A stretch of 64,000 nt of DNA, taken from positions 259,158,997 to 259,222,996 of the forward strand of contig CAKMRJ010005412.1 in the NCBI GenBank assembly GCA_928212115.1, written 5' to 3'. The translations under genes and the position numbers were made by a program. Source of the stretch: Lactuca virosa. Taxonomy: Eukaryota; Streptophyta; Magnoliopsida; Asterales; Asteraceae. The notes beneath the pieces were generated by a model. That model saw only the letters and a list, made by a program, of their open reading frames with translations. It had not been told where the DNA came from and ran no database searches. Position 1 is the stretch's first letter. Each line of letters starts with the position of its first letter. Shown here piece by piece: positions 38,744 through 51,267 of the stretch.

Positions 38744-39280
38744 AAATAGAAACTTCAAACTAAAGAAACGAGCCCATGACTATCTGCAAATGGGCTATTG
38801 GCCATATTTGACATTAAAAATTTATCGGGTTAACTTTAATGTATATATCCAAATAGAAACTTCAAACTAAAGAAACGAGCCCATGACTATCTGCAAATGG
38901 GCTATTGGCCATATTTGACATTAAAAATTTATCGGGTTAACTTTAATGTTTCCAACTTTCTTGTCCTTCGGCCTGCCTCATGAATAAACTAATTGTAGCA
39001 ACAACCAACGATAGTCGGTGGCTCGATGTGTTTTTCTTCTTCTATTTGTAATTAATTTTTGTCAATTAAATCTGCAACATGTATAGCAATTAATATTTCT
39101 AACAATCTGATGGTTATACCTTACGTTTGTCAAACAATAGGGACAGGACCGGTTCTAAAGAATTAAATATCTTCAAAGGCCTAAGACGAACCAGAAAAAG
39201 GGTCCTTATCGTTATTATAAGCTTTTATTTTCAAATAAAAATATATAATAAAAAAATGGACCCTATGTACCTGAAGCCTT
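38575..39280. repeat. TA tracts, 107-bp tandem duplication and unassigned DNA
   Basis: A short unit (38581-38650) and another TA tract (about 38651-38740) precede a two-copy tandem repeat of about 107 bp, starting at 38741 and 38848. From 38955 to 39280 I see no gene or known element. Confidence 0.7.
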
Positions 39281-41017
39281 GCCCTTGCACTTGGGATCAG
39301 ATGTACCTAAAACAAATCCATAAACTGTAAGTTAATGCTTAGTGAGTTCCCAGAGCATACCCCACACAATCCACATAAACACATAATCATATTAGCTATA
39401 AAAGCTACATATACCACAACAGTTATGCATACAACATATACGGATGCCATGGAAACCCTCCAGGGTCTTACTCCGTGTGCCATGGGAACCCCCACATGGT
39501 CTTAGCCCACTACCATACAAACCAGACATGCAAACATATCAGGATGCCCTGAAAAACCCTCCAGGGTCTTACTCCGGGAGCCATGGGAACCCCCACATGG
39601 TCTTAGCCCAGGGATGCCATGGAAACCCTTCAAGGTCTTACACCCAAGTGCCTCAAGAACCCCCGAGGTCTTTACGAAGGATGCCATAGAAACCCTCCAA
39701 GGTCTTATACCCAAGTGCCTCGGGAACCCCCCGAGGTCTTTCATGCAAGTACTACAATCACAACTAGTATACCACATATCTCATAACCAAATAGCATGTC
39801 ACATAACGAATAATGGGCCGACATTGGTATGGTGAGGAGACTTACCTCTCGAATGCTGAACTGACAAGCTAAGATCAGATAAATCCGACGCACTGCTCCA
39901 ACTCAACTGCCTATAATCATCATGTGATTAACTTGTCACAATCCCGAATTACCATAATTATCCTCAAATTCAACCCTGGTTAAAGTCAAGGTCAACAGTC
40001 CATGTTGACCTCAACTCGTCGAGTGCATCCAACAACTCGTCGAGTTCCTCCCGAGTTCATTCCACTGAATCCCAAGTCAACTCGCCGAGGCACCTAAGTG
40101 ACTCGTCGAGTTCATCAAACGTCCAGAAGACCAAAAGTTCATGCAGACCAAAACTCTAATCCTTCACTGCACTCATTCAGAATCTCTAAAACAGGTAAAC
40201 CCTACCCGACTCGTCGAGTCGACTAAGGGACTCGACAAGTTCCTTCAGCCCTTTTGTGTTCAGTCCTTTCTAGTGGGATCTAAGGTCCCAAACTTCAGAT
40301 CCAACCTCCCCTAGTGTAGTTACCACGTAAAGTTGCAAACTTTACGTGCATACAAGGCCTCACAAGGCTAAAACATCCAAACTAAGCTTCCTACAAGGTT
40401 TTAGTGCATGGAAAGGGCCTAAGATGGATAAAGTGAGCAACTTAATGTCATTGGGGACCTAGAGATGTCCAGATCTGGAACCATATCCTTGTGATAGTCC
40501 AAATCCGAGTAGTCATGACATCCTTATGGCACCAAAAGTGACCATTTTCTTCAAAGAAAAGGGATCTAAGCAAGTAAAGATCAAGATAGTGACTTTATAC
40601 CTCAAGATGATTGCCAATACAGAGTAGATGTCGGATCTATTGCTTCTCTCCTTGCTCCTTCTTCTTCAACCTCCAAAATCCTTCACAACCACACCAAAAA
40701 TCACTCTCAAAGGCTCTCTTTCTCTCTCTAGAAGGTGCAAGGCTCAAACTAGGGTTTCTCTGGCTGTAGGAACGATGGAAGAGGCTGCAAATGAGCCATA
40801 AGTTCTTTAAATAGGGTACAAACCCCTGAAAATTAGGGTTTCTCTTTATAGTGCCTACTCGTCGAGTCGGGGCCTTCCGACTCGTCGAGTAGGTATGAGG
40901 TCCCGCGTCCTTATAATAATCTCTACTCGACGAGTTGGAGCTCCCCAACTCGCCGAGTCTTAGCACAAAACCCTAAAAACCTAGATAAATTAAATAATAC
41001 CTGGAACAGGTGTTATA
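39281..41017 (-). repeat. 3' LTR of gypsy B, truncated (first contig copy)
   Basis: Homologous to 52131-53860 of the 5' LTR but missing about 175 bp at the PBS-side end. Its U3 start (minus TATAACACCTG) differs from the usual TGTAACACC. It holds CTCGNCGAG dyads (40010-40235; 40855-40960). The polypurine tract AAGTGGGGGAGAT (minus) lies at 41019-41031. The whole stretch recurs at 44993-46716 after the N gap. Confidence 0.8.
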
Positions 41018-41034
41018 AATCTCCCCCACTTGAA

Positions 41035-41973
41035 CTAGACTTCGTCCTCAAAGTCTGCTGACGCAAACAAGTCCGGATAGTGATCTCGCATCTCATCCTC
41101 CGGCTCCCATGTCCATTCAGAGCCCCATTGGTGCTGTCATTGCACCTTTACTAGCTTCACTTCCTTGTTTCGAAGAACCTTGGTCTTCCTATCTAGAATC
41201 GCAACAGGCCTCTCAATGTAGTCCAGGCTCTCGTCCACCTGAATGTCGTCCAAAGAAACAACCGCGGCCTCGTCTATAACACACTTCCGGAACTATGACA
41301 CATGGAAGGTGTTGTGAATCTGGCTAAGCTCCTCCGGCAGATCCAGACGATAGGCCACCTTGCCCACCCGGGCCGTAAACCTGAACGGTCCAATATACCG
41401 GGGCCCCAAATTGCCTCTCTTCCAAAACCTGATGACTGCCTTCCATGGCGAAACTTTTAGTTACACAAAGTCCCCTACCTGGAACTCAAGGTCTGATCTT
41501 CGTCGGTCAGCATAACTTTTCTGACGGCTCTGTGCGATCCGCAGCCGGTCGCACACTTGCTGAATCAGCCCGATAGTCTTGAGCACTACCTCAGTGCTCC
41601 CCATGACCCGGTGTCCAACCTCACCCCAACAAACCGGGGTCCTACGTCTTCGACCATACAACATCTCAAACGGAGGTCGATCGATACTGGCATGGTAACT
41701 ATTGTTGTATGAAAACTCTGCAAATGGGAGGTATGTATCCCAACTCACTTCAAAATCCAACATGCATGCCCGAAGCATATCCCAAGTGTCTGGATCGTGC
41801 TCTCACTCTGGCCATCTGTATGGGGGTGGTACGCCGTGCTAAAATGCAATTGAGTACCCAGTTCCTCGTGGAACTTCTTCCAAAATATGGATGTGAACCG
41901 AACATCCCGGTCAGAGACTACTGACACTGGCACTTCGTGCCTTACCACCACCTCTCGTACATAAATATCCGCC
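41035..41973 (-). pseudogene. Gypsy B integrase C-terminus and chromodomain (first contig copy)
   Basis: The minus strand runs from integrase (SDRDVRFTSIFWKKF, near 41895-41940) through YNNSYHASIDRPPFEMLYGR to a chromodomain (YIERPVAILDRKTKVL; EWTWEPEDEMR; about 41070-41225) and a TAG at 41035-41037. The frame is open at 41461-41778, where the second copy (47152-47601) is frameshifted; elsewhere this copy has the errors. The N gap cuts the upstream end. Confidence 0.85.
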
Positions 41974-41983
41974 NNNNNNNNNN
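41974..41983. other. Assembly gap of 10 N
   Basis: Ten N. The sequence before it (from 36263) is repeated after it (to 47669), so the gap probably marks two unmerged overlapping contig ends. Confidence 0.97.
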
Positions 41984-42044
41984 TTTGATTGGCCCACATT
42001 TATGTATACAATAACACAATACTTACTTTAACAAATGAACCTAG

Positions 42045-42100
<56 letters not shown>

Positions 42101-42585
42101 CTATATATATATATATCTATATATATATATATATATAGCTAGGTTATAATGTGGATGAACAACTATTGTGCGGATGTGGACAATGCTATTTTATGAGAAT
42201 TATAATAAGTAGGTTGTTTAGTAATTTGACTACGTTCAATCTTATACAACTATCGTCATTTTCATGTATTCTCACCAATTCTTATTCATTTTTGTTCCTA
42301 CACATCGTTTTTCCCCCATTTTCATTCTTAAAGAATACAACTCAATAAACAATCTAATAACATTATGACATAATATGAATAATAATAAAAAGTCTATAAT
42401 AACCATATAGACGATTTAATTAGTGAGAATGTGTGAGAATGACAATAGTTATGTAAAATTGAACGTATTTATATTATTAAACAACATATTTTCTTTGTCA
42501 TTCTCACAGAATAACACTGCACCCACACGTCCGCACAATAAATGTCAATCACATTTGAACCTAACTCTCTCTTCTTTCTCTCTCT

Positions 42586-42620
<35 letters not shown>

Positions 42621-43413
42621 TATATATATATATATATATTATATATTATATTATATCTATATATATATAATAACTATCTAGAACACCATAAATATTAGCC
42701 GCATGAAAAAAAAAGAATTATGAGTCAAATTACAAAAGTTGATCTAAACGTGAGGATTTTTCGAACAATAAAAGTTGGATTTTTTTTTTTTTGAAAATAA
42801 TTATATAAACGAAGATTACCAGTAAACCTGTTAAAAAATCAATATATAAACCAAATTATGATTTAATAATAACTAGAAAAGGACACGCGACTCCGTCGCT
42901 TTTGAACTATGTCATAGAAGTTAAATATCGACAAACTTTAAAAGATGTATTGAAAGTGTAAATCGCCACAAATAAGGGAGGAAAACCGACAGGCCCCTAA
43001 AATTAGATGTCCAAAGTGTACAACCAAAAGAAAGAACATTGATGGAGAAAAAACCAAAAAATGTTGTGGCTATAATGTGAAATTGCCAAAGTTGGAAAAA
43101 TATGGTGACAAAAGTCTAAAGGAGATTTTTTTTGTGTTTTTTATGTCAAAATATAAAAGTTTTAACTTTAAGGTTGAAAAGTGTCAAAGTCACTAAAAAT
43201 TTATGGCAAAAACATCAAAATATAAAAGATTTGACTGCACGGACAAAAAGTGTCAAACACTAAAGATTTGTGGCAAAAATCTAAAGGCTCAAAAAACTTA
43301 ATTAAAACTTAAAAATGTAAAAGTTTTCACTTCGAGGACTAAAAATGTCAAATTCATCAAACATTTGTGGCAAAAACCTAAAGCAAAAAAGATTACTATT
43401 CATAAGGTCCCTT

Positions 43414-43486
<73 letters not shown>

Positions 43487-44362
43487 TATAGGGAAAAGTT
43501 CAATAGAGAACTATAATTATTGGTTTTCAAGGAACCAAATCTTTTATTCAATTTCTAGAGGCTTATTCTTATCGAAAAAAAAAATCTAAAAATATCTAAA
43601 TTCATATATTAACATTGTGAATGTGAAAAATATTTTTCGGATTCACCGTGTGAATCCGAATTCACATTGTGAATTTTCAAGATTCACATTGTGAATTTGA
43701 CGTAAAAAAAATTGAATTTGATATCATTGGAAAAAGGATAAAAAGTTATTAATTTCTGTATTTTTAGTTCTTTTTTTAAAAAAATAAGTTCTAAAAGTTG
43801 AAAAAAAGATTGGTTCCTTGGTTCCTGGGGTAATTATGGTTCTCTATTGAAAACTCACCCTTATATATATATGATATATATATATATAGATATATATATA
43901 TATATCGATATCTATCTAGATATATATATATATATATATATAATATATATATATTATATAATATATATATATAGGTTCTATGGAAAACAAAAAACCCTAA
44001 AAATCATTAAAATGCATAAAAAAAAATACTTAGAGATTACCAAACTTTTTTTGAATTTTTTTATCAAAAAATCGCAACTTTTAGGTCAAAATCGCTGAAA
44101 AAAATTTTTGAAAAAAAATTATTTTTACACAAAAAAAAAAAAATGATTTTTTTTTCAGCGAAATTGTAAAAAATGCTCGCGATTTTTGATTTAAAAAAAT
44201 TCAAAAAAAATTTTTGTGATGTCTTGATATTTTTTTATGTATTTTATGATTTTTAAAGTTTTTTTTTTGTTTTCAAATAACCCTACCTATATATAGGCTA
44301 CCCAGAATCATTGGGCTAGGCATGCCCAAATGCTGTTCAGCGGTCTCTACCCAAAGTACTAT

Positions 44363-44452
<90 letters not shown>

Positions 44453-47400
44453 AAATAGAAACTTCAAACTAAAGAAACGAGAGCCCATGGACTATCTGCA
44501 AATGGGCTATGGCCATATTGACATTAAAAATTTATCGGGTTAACTTTAATGTATATATCCAAATAGAAACTTCAAACTAAAGAAACGAGCCCATGACTAT
44601 CTGCAAATGGGCTATTGGCCATATTTGACATTAAAAATTTATCGGGTTAACTTTAATGTTTCCAACTTTCTTGTCCTTCGGCCTGCCTCATGAATAAACT
44701 AATTGTAGCAACAACCAACGATAGTCGGTGGCTCGATGTGTTTTTCTTCTTCTATTTGTAATTAATTTTTGTCAATTAAATCTGCAACATGTATAGCAAT
44801 TAATATTTCTAACAATCTGATGGTTATACCTTACGTTTGTCAAACAATAGGGACAGGACCGGTTCTAAAGAATTAAATATCTTCAAAGGCCTTAAGACGA
44901 ACAGCGCAAAAGGGTCTCTTATCGTTATTATAAGCTTTATTTTCAAATAAAAATATATAATAAAAAAATGGACCCTATGTACCTGAAGCCTTGCCCTTGC
45001 ACTTGGGATCAGATGTACCTAAAACAAATCCATAAACTGTAAGTTAATGCTTAGTGAGTTCCCAGAGCATACCCCACACAATCCACATAAACACATAATC
45101 ATATTAGCTATAAAAGCTACATATACCACAACAGTTATGCATACAACATATACGGATGCCATGGAAACCCTCCAGGGTCTTACTCCGTGTGCCATGGGAA
45201 CCCCCACATGGTCTTAGCCCACTACCATACAAACCAGACATGCAAACATATCAGGATGCCCTGAAAAACCCTCCAGGGTCTTACTCCGGGAGCCATGGGA
45301 ACCCCCACATGGTCTTAGCCCAGGGATGCCATGGAAACCCTTCAAGGTCTTACACCCAAGTGCCTCAAGAACCCCCGAGGTCTTTACGAAGGATGCCATA
45401 GAAACCCTCCAAGGTCTTATACCCAAGTGCCTCGGAACCCCCGAGGTCTTTCATGCAAAGTAACTAAATCACAACTAGTATACCACATATCTCATAACCA
45501 AATAGCATGTCACATAACGAATAATGGGCCGACATTGGTATGGTGAGGAGACTTACCTCTCGAATGCTGAACTGACAAGCTAAGATCAGATAAATCCGAC
45601 GCACTGCTCCAACTCAACTGCCTATAATCATCATGTGATTAACTTGTCACAATCCCGAATTACCATAATTATCCTCAAATTCAACCCTGGTTAAAGTCAA
45701 GGTCAACAGTCCATGTTGACCTCAACTCGTCGAGTGCATCCAACAACTCGTCGAGTTCCTCCCGAGTTCATTCCACTGAATCCCAAGTCAACTCGCCGAG
45801 GCACCTAAGTGACTCGTCGAGTTCATCAAACGTCCAGAAGACCAAAAGTTCATGCAGACCAAAACTCTAATCCTTCACTGCACTCATTCAGAATCTCTAA
45901 AACAGGTAAACCCTACCCGACTCGTCGAGTCGACTAAGGGACTCGACAAGTTCCTTCAGCCCTTTTGTGTTCAGTCCTTTCTAGTGGGATCTAAGGTCCC
46001 AAACTTCAGATCCAACCTCCCCTAGTGTAGTTACCACGTAAAGTTGCAAACTTTACGTGCATACAAGGCCTCCAAGGCTAAAACATCCAAAACTAAGCTT
46101 CCTACAAGGTTTTAGTGCATGGAAAGGGCCTAAGATGGATAAAGTGAGCAACTTTATGTCATTGGGACCTAGAGATGTCCAGATCTGGAACCATATCCTT
46201 GTGATAAGTCCAAATCCGAGTATGACATCCTTTATGGCACCAAAAGTGACCATTTTCTTCAAAGAAAAGGGATCTAAGCAAGTAAAGATCAAGATAGTGA
46301 CTTTATACCTCAAGATGATTGCCAATACAGAGTAGATGTCGGATCTATTGCTTCTCTCCTGCTCCTTCTTCTTCAACCTCCAAAATCCTTCACAACCACA
46401 CCAAAATCACTCTCAAGCTCTCTTTTCTCTCTAGAAGGTGCAAGGCTCAAACTAGGGTTTCTCTGGCTGTAGGAACGATGGAAGAGGCTGCAAAGAGCCA
46501 TAAGTTCTTTAAATAGGGTACAAACCCTGAAATTAGGGTTTCTCTTTATAGTGCCTACTCGTCGAGTCGGGGCCTTCCGACTCGTCGAGTAGGTATGGGA
46601 AGTCCCGCGTCCTCATAATCTCTACTCGACGAGTTGGAGCTCCCCAACTCGCCGAGTCTTAGCACAAAACCCTAAAAACTTAGATAAATTAAATAATACC
46701 TGGAACAGGTGTTATAAATCTCCCCCACTTGAACTAGACTTCGTCCTCAAAGTCTGCTGACGCAAACAAGTCCGGATAGTGATCTCGCATCTCATCCTCC
46801 GGCTCCCATGTCCATTCAGAGCCCCATTGGTGCTGTCATTGCACCTTTACTAGCTTCACTTCCTTGTTTCGAAGAACCTTGGTCTTCCTATCTAGAATCG
46901 CAACAGGCCTCTCAATGTAGTTCAGGCTCTCGTCCACCTGAATGTCGTCCAGAGAGAAACAACCGCGGCCTCGTCATGACACACTCCGAACTTGACACAT
47001 GGAAGGTGTTGTGAATCTGGCTAAGCTCCTCCGGCAGATCCAGCGATAGGCCACCTTGCCACCCGGGCCTGTAATCCTGAACGGTCCAATATATCGGGGC
47101 CCCAATTGCCTCTCTTCCAAACCTGATGACTCCCTTCCATGGCGAAACTTTTTAGTAACACAAAGTCCCCCACCTGGAACTCAAGGTCTGATCTTCGTGG
47201 TCAGCATAACTTTTCTGACGGCTCTGTGCGATCCGCAGCCGGTCGCACACCTGCTGAATCAGCCCGGTAGTCTTGAGCACTACCTCAGTGCTCCCCATGA
47301 CCCGGTGTCCAACCTCACCCCAACAAACCGGGGTCCTACATCTCCGACCATACAACATCTCAAACGGAGGTCGGTCGATACTGGCATGGTAACTATTGTT

Positions 47401-47669
47401 GTATGAAAACTCTGCAATAGTGGAGGTATGTATCCCAACTCCCTCCAAAATCCAACACGCATGCCCGAAGCATATCCTCAAGTGTCTGGATCGTCCTCTC
47501 ACTCTGGCCATCTGTCTGGGGGTGGTACGCCGTGCTAAAATGCAACTGAGTGCCCAGTTCCTCGTGGAACTTCTTCCAGAATATGGATGTGAACCGAACA
47601 TCCCGGTCAGAGACTACTGACACTGGCACTTCGTGCCTTACCACCACCTCTCGTACATAAATATCCGCC
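41984..47669. repeat. Second copy of 36263-41973 (likely assembly duplicate)
   Basis: It contains, in the same order: TIR right end and (CT)n/(TA)n (41984-42136), fold-back MITE 2 (about 42137-42567), the (TA)n-bounded repeat (about 42670-43417), MITE 4 (about 43493-43859), MITE 5 (about 43974-44288), TA tracts, the 107-bp tandem, the gypsy B 3' LTR (44993-46716), its polypurine tract (46718-46730) and the pol 3' end. Differences from the first copy are mostly single-base indels and different TA-tract lengths. Confidence 0.9.
44993..46716 (-). repeat. 3' LTR of gypsy B (second contig copy)
   Basis: Same content as 39281-41017. On the minus strand its start reads TATAACACCTG, and the polypurine tract follows it at 46718-46730. 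Confidence 0.82.
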
Positions 47670-48922
47670 AACTTCTCAGCGGATATACTCTCAGAGATCG
47701 GAATAAAGTGGGCACTCTTCGTCAACCTGTCCACAATCACCCATATGGCATCCACACCCCTCGTTGTCCTCGGTAACTTCGTGATGAAGTCCATAGTGAT
47801 CTCTTCCCACTTCCACATGGGAATGGGTAGCGGCTGAACCTTGCCATGTGGCCGCTGATGTTCGGCCTTGACCTTCCTGCAGGTCAAGCACCGCTCCACA
47901 AACCAGCCGATCTCCCGCTTCATGCAGGGCCACCAGTAACTCAGTCTCAAATCTCTATACATTTTCGTAGCCCCCGGATGTATAGAGAACTTGGACTTGT
48001 GTGCCTCCTCCAATATCTTTTGTCTCATTCCTCCAGTCACTGGTACCCACACCCGGCCACACTGTGTCAGAAGACCTCGGCTATCCCGAACAAACAAGGG
48101 ATATTGACCCCGAATCTGCTCTATCTTCCAATTCTCTTTATTCACACCCTCGACCTGAGTCTCCTTGATCATATCCAACAATGGAGAGATCACCGTCATC
48201 CTCAAACAAACGTTCCCAATCGGGGAACCTGCCGTCTTGCGGCTCAAAGCATCGGCCACCACGTTGGCCTTCCCTGAGTGGTATAAGATCTCACAATCAT
48301 AATCTTTCAGCACGTCCAACCACCTCCTCTGTCGCATGTTGAGGTTCTGCTGATCCATCAAATACTTTAAACTCTTATGATCAGTATAAATAGTGCACCG
48401 TACTCCATACAAGTAGTGCCTCCAAATCTTGAGGGCAAACACTACTGCCCCTAACTCCAGATCGTGAGTGGGGTAATTCGCCTCATGAGGCTTCAACTGC
48501 CTCGAGGCGTAAGCGATCACATGCCCTCTCTGCATCAGTACCGCGCCTAACCCTGAGATCGATGCATCACAATACACTACCATGTCATCCAATCCCTCGG
48601 GTAGTACTAGAATCGTTGCCTCACATAACCTCTGTCTCAGGGTCTCAAAAGCCAACTGCTGATCCGTGCCCCATCGAAATGTCACATTCTTCTTGGTCAA
48701 GCGGGTTAAAGGCACATGAATCTTGGAGAAATCCTGGATGAATCTCCGATAATAGCCCGCTAAACCCAAGAAACTACGAATATCGGATGCATTCTTCGGT
48801 ACTTCCCACCGCATCATTGCCTCAACCTTGGCTGCACCTCACGCAGCCAGAAATCACACTTCGAGAACTTAGCATACAATCTTTCCGTCCTCAATGTATC
48901 CAATACCTCCCTCATATTCTGC
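46734..48922 (-). pseudogene. Gypsy B RNase H, integrase and chromodomain
   Basis: A 474-codon open frame (47393-48817) has RNase H (VYCDASISGLGAVL; YTDHKSLKYL; ADALSR), the integrase zinc-binding Cys pair (CLTCRK) and the DDE core: D in ITMDFITKL, D in SDRDVRF, E in SERTIQTLEDML. After YLHYC the frame shifts near 47410-47420. The remainder (YNNSYHASIDRPPFEMLYGR; chromodomain about 46775-46925; stop 46734-46736) is in other frames. The first contig copy is in frame at that point, so this frameshift may be a consensus error and not a real lesion. Confidence 0.87.
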
Positions 48923-49430
48923 TAATGTTGTTCCTTGGTCTTAGAATAGACCAGGATATCATCAATAAAAACGATCACCAACCGATCCAGCATCGGTCTA
49001 CACACTCTGTTCATGAGATCCATGAACGCTGTTGGGGCATTGGTGAGCCCGAATGGCATCACCACAAACTCATAGTGCCCATACCGAGTCCTGAAAGCTG
49101 TCTTCGGTATATCCTCATCCCGAATCCTCATCTGATGGTATCCCGACCGAAGATCAATCTTGGAAAACCAAGACGCACCCTGCAGCTGATCGAACAAATC
49201 ATCGATCCTCGGTAACGGATAACGGTTTTTCACCGTTAGTTTGTTCAGCTCTCGATAATCAATACACATCCTGTGTGACCCGTCCTTCTTTTTCACGAAC
49301 AGGATCGGAGCTCCCCACGGGGAACTGCTCGGACGGATAAACCCTCGGTCTAGCAGCTCCTGAAGCTGCGTAGATAGCTCCTGCATCTCGGGCGGTGCTA
49401 GCCGGTACGGTGCCTTCGCTATCGGAGCGG
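48823..49430 (-). pseudogene. Gypsy B reverse transcriptase
   Basis: The minus frame 48922-49386 has the RT blocks LLDRGFIRPSSSPWGAPILF, CIDYRELNKLTVKNRYPLPR, SKIDLRSGYHQMR and the FIDD catalytic box (VIVFIDDILVYS). A TAG at 48922-48924 follows KEQH, where relatives read on. Between WLREVQ and the next frame a stretch of about 15 residues seems deleted, near 48830-48850, which also shifts the frame. Confidence 0.87.
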
Positions 49431-50052
49431 CACCGACACCAAATCAATGCGAAACTCCACTTGCCTCTCCGGAGGCACTCCCGGTAACTCCTCGGGAAAG
49501 ACATCCCGAAACTCCTGTACAACCGGCACACTGCCCACATCCGTCGTGGTCTCAACCCTCGTATCCGAGATATATGCCAGAAATCCCGTACAACCCTGCT
49601 GCAGAAATCTCCTAGCCGAACAGAAGGTTGGCCCCTGTGAGGCCCTCTCCCCATGAATAACCAGTTCTCCCCCACTTGGGGTTCGAACCCTCACCAACTG
49701 GCGCTCGCAATCCATCTATCATGGCCCCATTGGCCCCCAACCAGTTCATCCCGACAATCACCTTTAACCCTCGTAACGGTATCCGAACTAGATCAACACG
49801 AAATCTCTCCCCGAGCACATTTAGGACACAGTCCCGATACACCCTCGCAACACTCACAGTGCGGTCATCCGCAATCTCCACCTCAAGCGGGGAATCCAAG
49901 GTTCCCGGCGCATCCCGAAACTTCTTGCTAAGCGCAAGAGATACAAACGATCGGGTAGCACCCGAATTAAAAAAAAAACGTGAGCAGACATACCATTGAA
50001 CAAAAAGGTCCCTATACATAAGCACAATATACACATAAGCAATGCAATAAAT
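49431..50052 (-). pseudogene. Gypsy B aspartic protease, active-site Asp lost
   Basis: The motif reads NSGATRSFVSLALSKKF; the first residue (AAT, 49966-49968) replaces the catalytic Asp of DSGAT. A run of ten A on the plus strand (49969-49978) adjoins it. The domain continues with VEIADDRTVSVARVYRDC and GMNWLGANGAMID, with a frameshift near 49690-49710 before the RT linker (FPEELPGVPPERQVEFRIDL). Confidence 0.82.
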
Positions 50053-51267
50053 CTAGAGCAAGGAGATAAAATACGTACCAGCCACAATGTCTGGCGCTGC
50101 CCGAGCCTCCTCGGTAGTCAACTGAAATGCACGGCTCTTCACCGCTGGAGCATCCGCCTTAGCAGGGCGGCCATCAGTAATCCTCATCGTGGCGGGCGCA
50201 GGCACCGCCACTGCTCCTCCCCCTCCCCGCAACCTCGTACAATCGGCCCGCTTATGGCCGGTCTGGTTGCAGTGAAAACAAATCAAGCCCTTCTTGGGGA
50301 AATCACTGCTCACGTGGCCCGACTGACCACACGTATCACACACCTAGCCCGTCCCCCGAAAAATCCCACCATGATATCTCCCACACTTGGCACACCGGCC
50401 ACGACCCTGCTGGCCCCTACTAGATGAATCCGAGGTCTTAGGCTTTTTAGCCTGACCTACTGCTGTATGTGCCTGCTCAGGCTTCCGCTTGGTGCGGAAG
50501 TCCAACTCCATCTCCTGCTCACGGGCCTTCTCCACCATCTCATTCAAGGTTTTGCACCATGTGAAGCTCACAAACTCCAAAATATCATCCCTCAACATGG
50601 AATGATACCTCGTCCTCCTCATGTCCTCATCGGTAGCATACTGTGGGATCAACAATTCTCGTTCCCGAAACTTGGCGGTGATCTCCGCCACAGTCTCGGT
50701 GGTCTGCTGGAGCTCCTGGAACTCCCTCACCAACCTCTGCACCTCAATAGCTGGTGCAAAATCCAAATCAAATCGCCGAACAAACTCGGCCCATGTCATC
50801 TCAGCCACACCGGCTGCTCCCACCTGACTAGTCACCTCTCCCCACCAGTCTCGGGCTCTGTCTCTCAGCATACATGAAGCAAAACCCACTTTCGCCGCAT
50901 CAGGGCAAGAACTCGTGCGATGGGCATTCTCTATATCCGCCACCCAGCGTCGGCTAACAATGAGATCCCTAACCTGCGGAAGTCCAACTCCATCTCCCGC
51001 CCCGCACGCCTTGAACTCCCGGAACGAGGGAGTTCGGGCCCCAACCTGGCCCACAACAATCTCGGCTCTAAATGCCCTGAGCCTCTCCTCCATGATCTCC
51101 ATCATACCCTCCTTGACTGTCCCAAAGATAACTGGAGTAGTGTCAAGGATGCCCCTCGTAACCTCGACTACGATGAGCTCACGCAGCCTCTCGTCAATGG
51201 GCTCGGTACCATCACCCGAACCAGACCCGGATCCTGATCCCCCAGTTCTATGTCGTGTCACCACCAT
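50053..51267 (-). pseudogene. Gypsy B gag with zinc knuckles
   Basis: The ATG at 51265-51267 (MVVTRHRTGGSG) is preferred over the one at 51285, because gypsy A starts at the same place. The capsid part has FGTVKEGMMEIMEERL and RARDWWGEV. One TAG (50344-50346) precedes the knuckles, but the frame continues. The first knuckle, CDTCGQSGHVSSDF, has Phe for the last Cys; the second, CFHCNQTGHKRADC, is complete. Gypsy A also has an aromatic residue at that Cys, so this may be a family trait. Confidence 0.87.

Noticed and set aside
39502..39777. Repeated Gly/Ser/Pro open frames over 39444-39777, 45156-45426 and 52302-52694
   Set aside because: These are translations of the 'catggaaaccctccagggtctta' repeat inside the gypsy B LTR, open on both strands; not proteins.
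41745..41999. Open frame running through the N gap
   Set aside because: It joins unrelated sequence across an artificial gap; the left part is gypsy B integrase, the right part MITE-side DNA.
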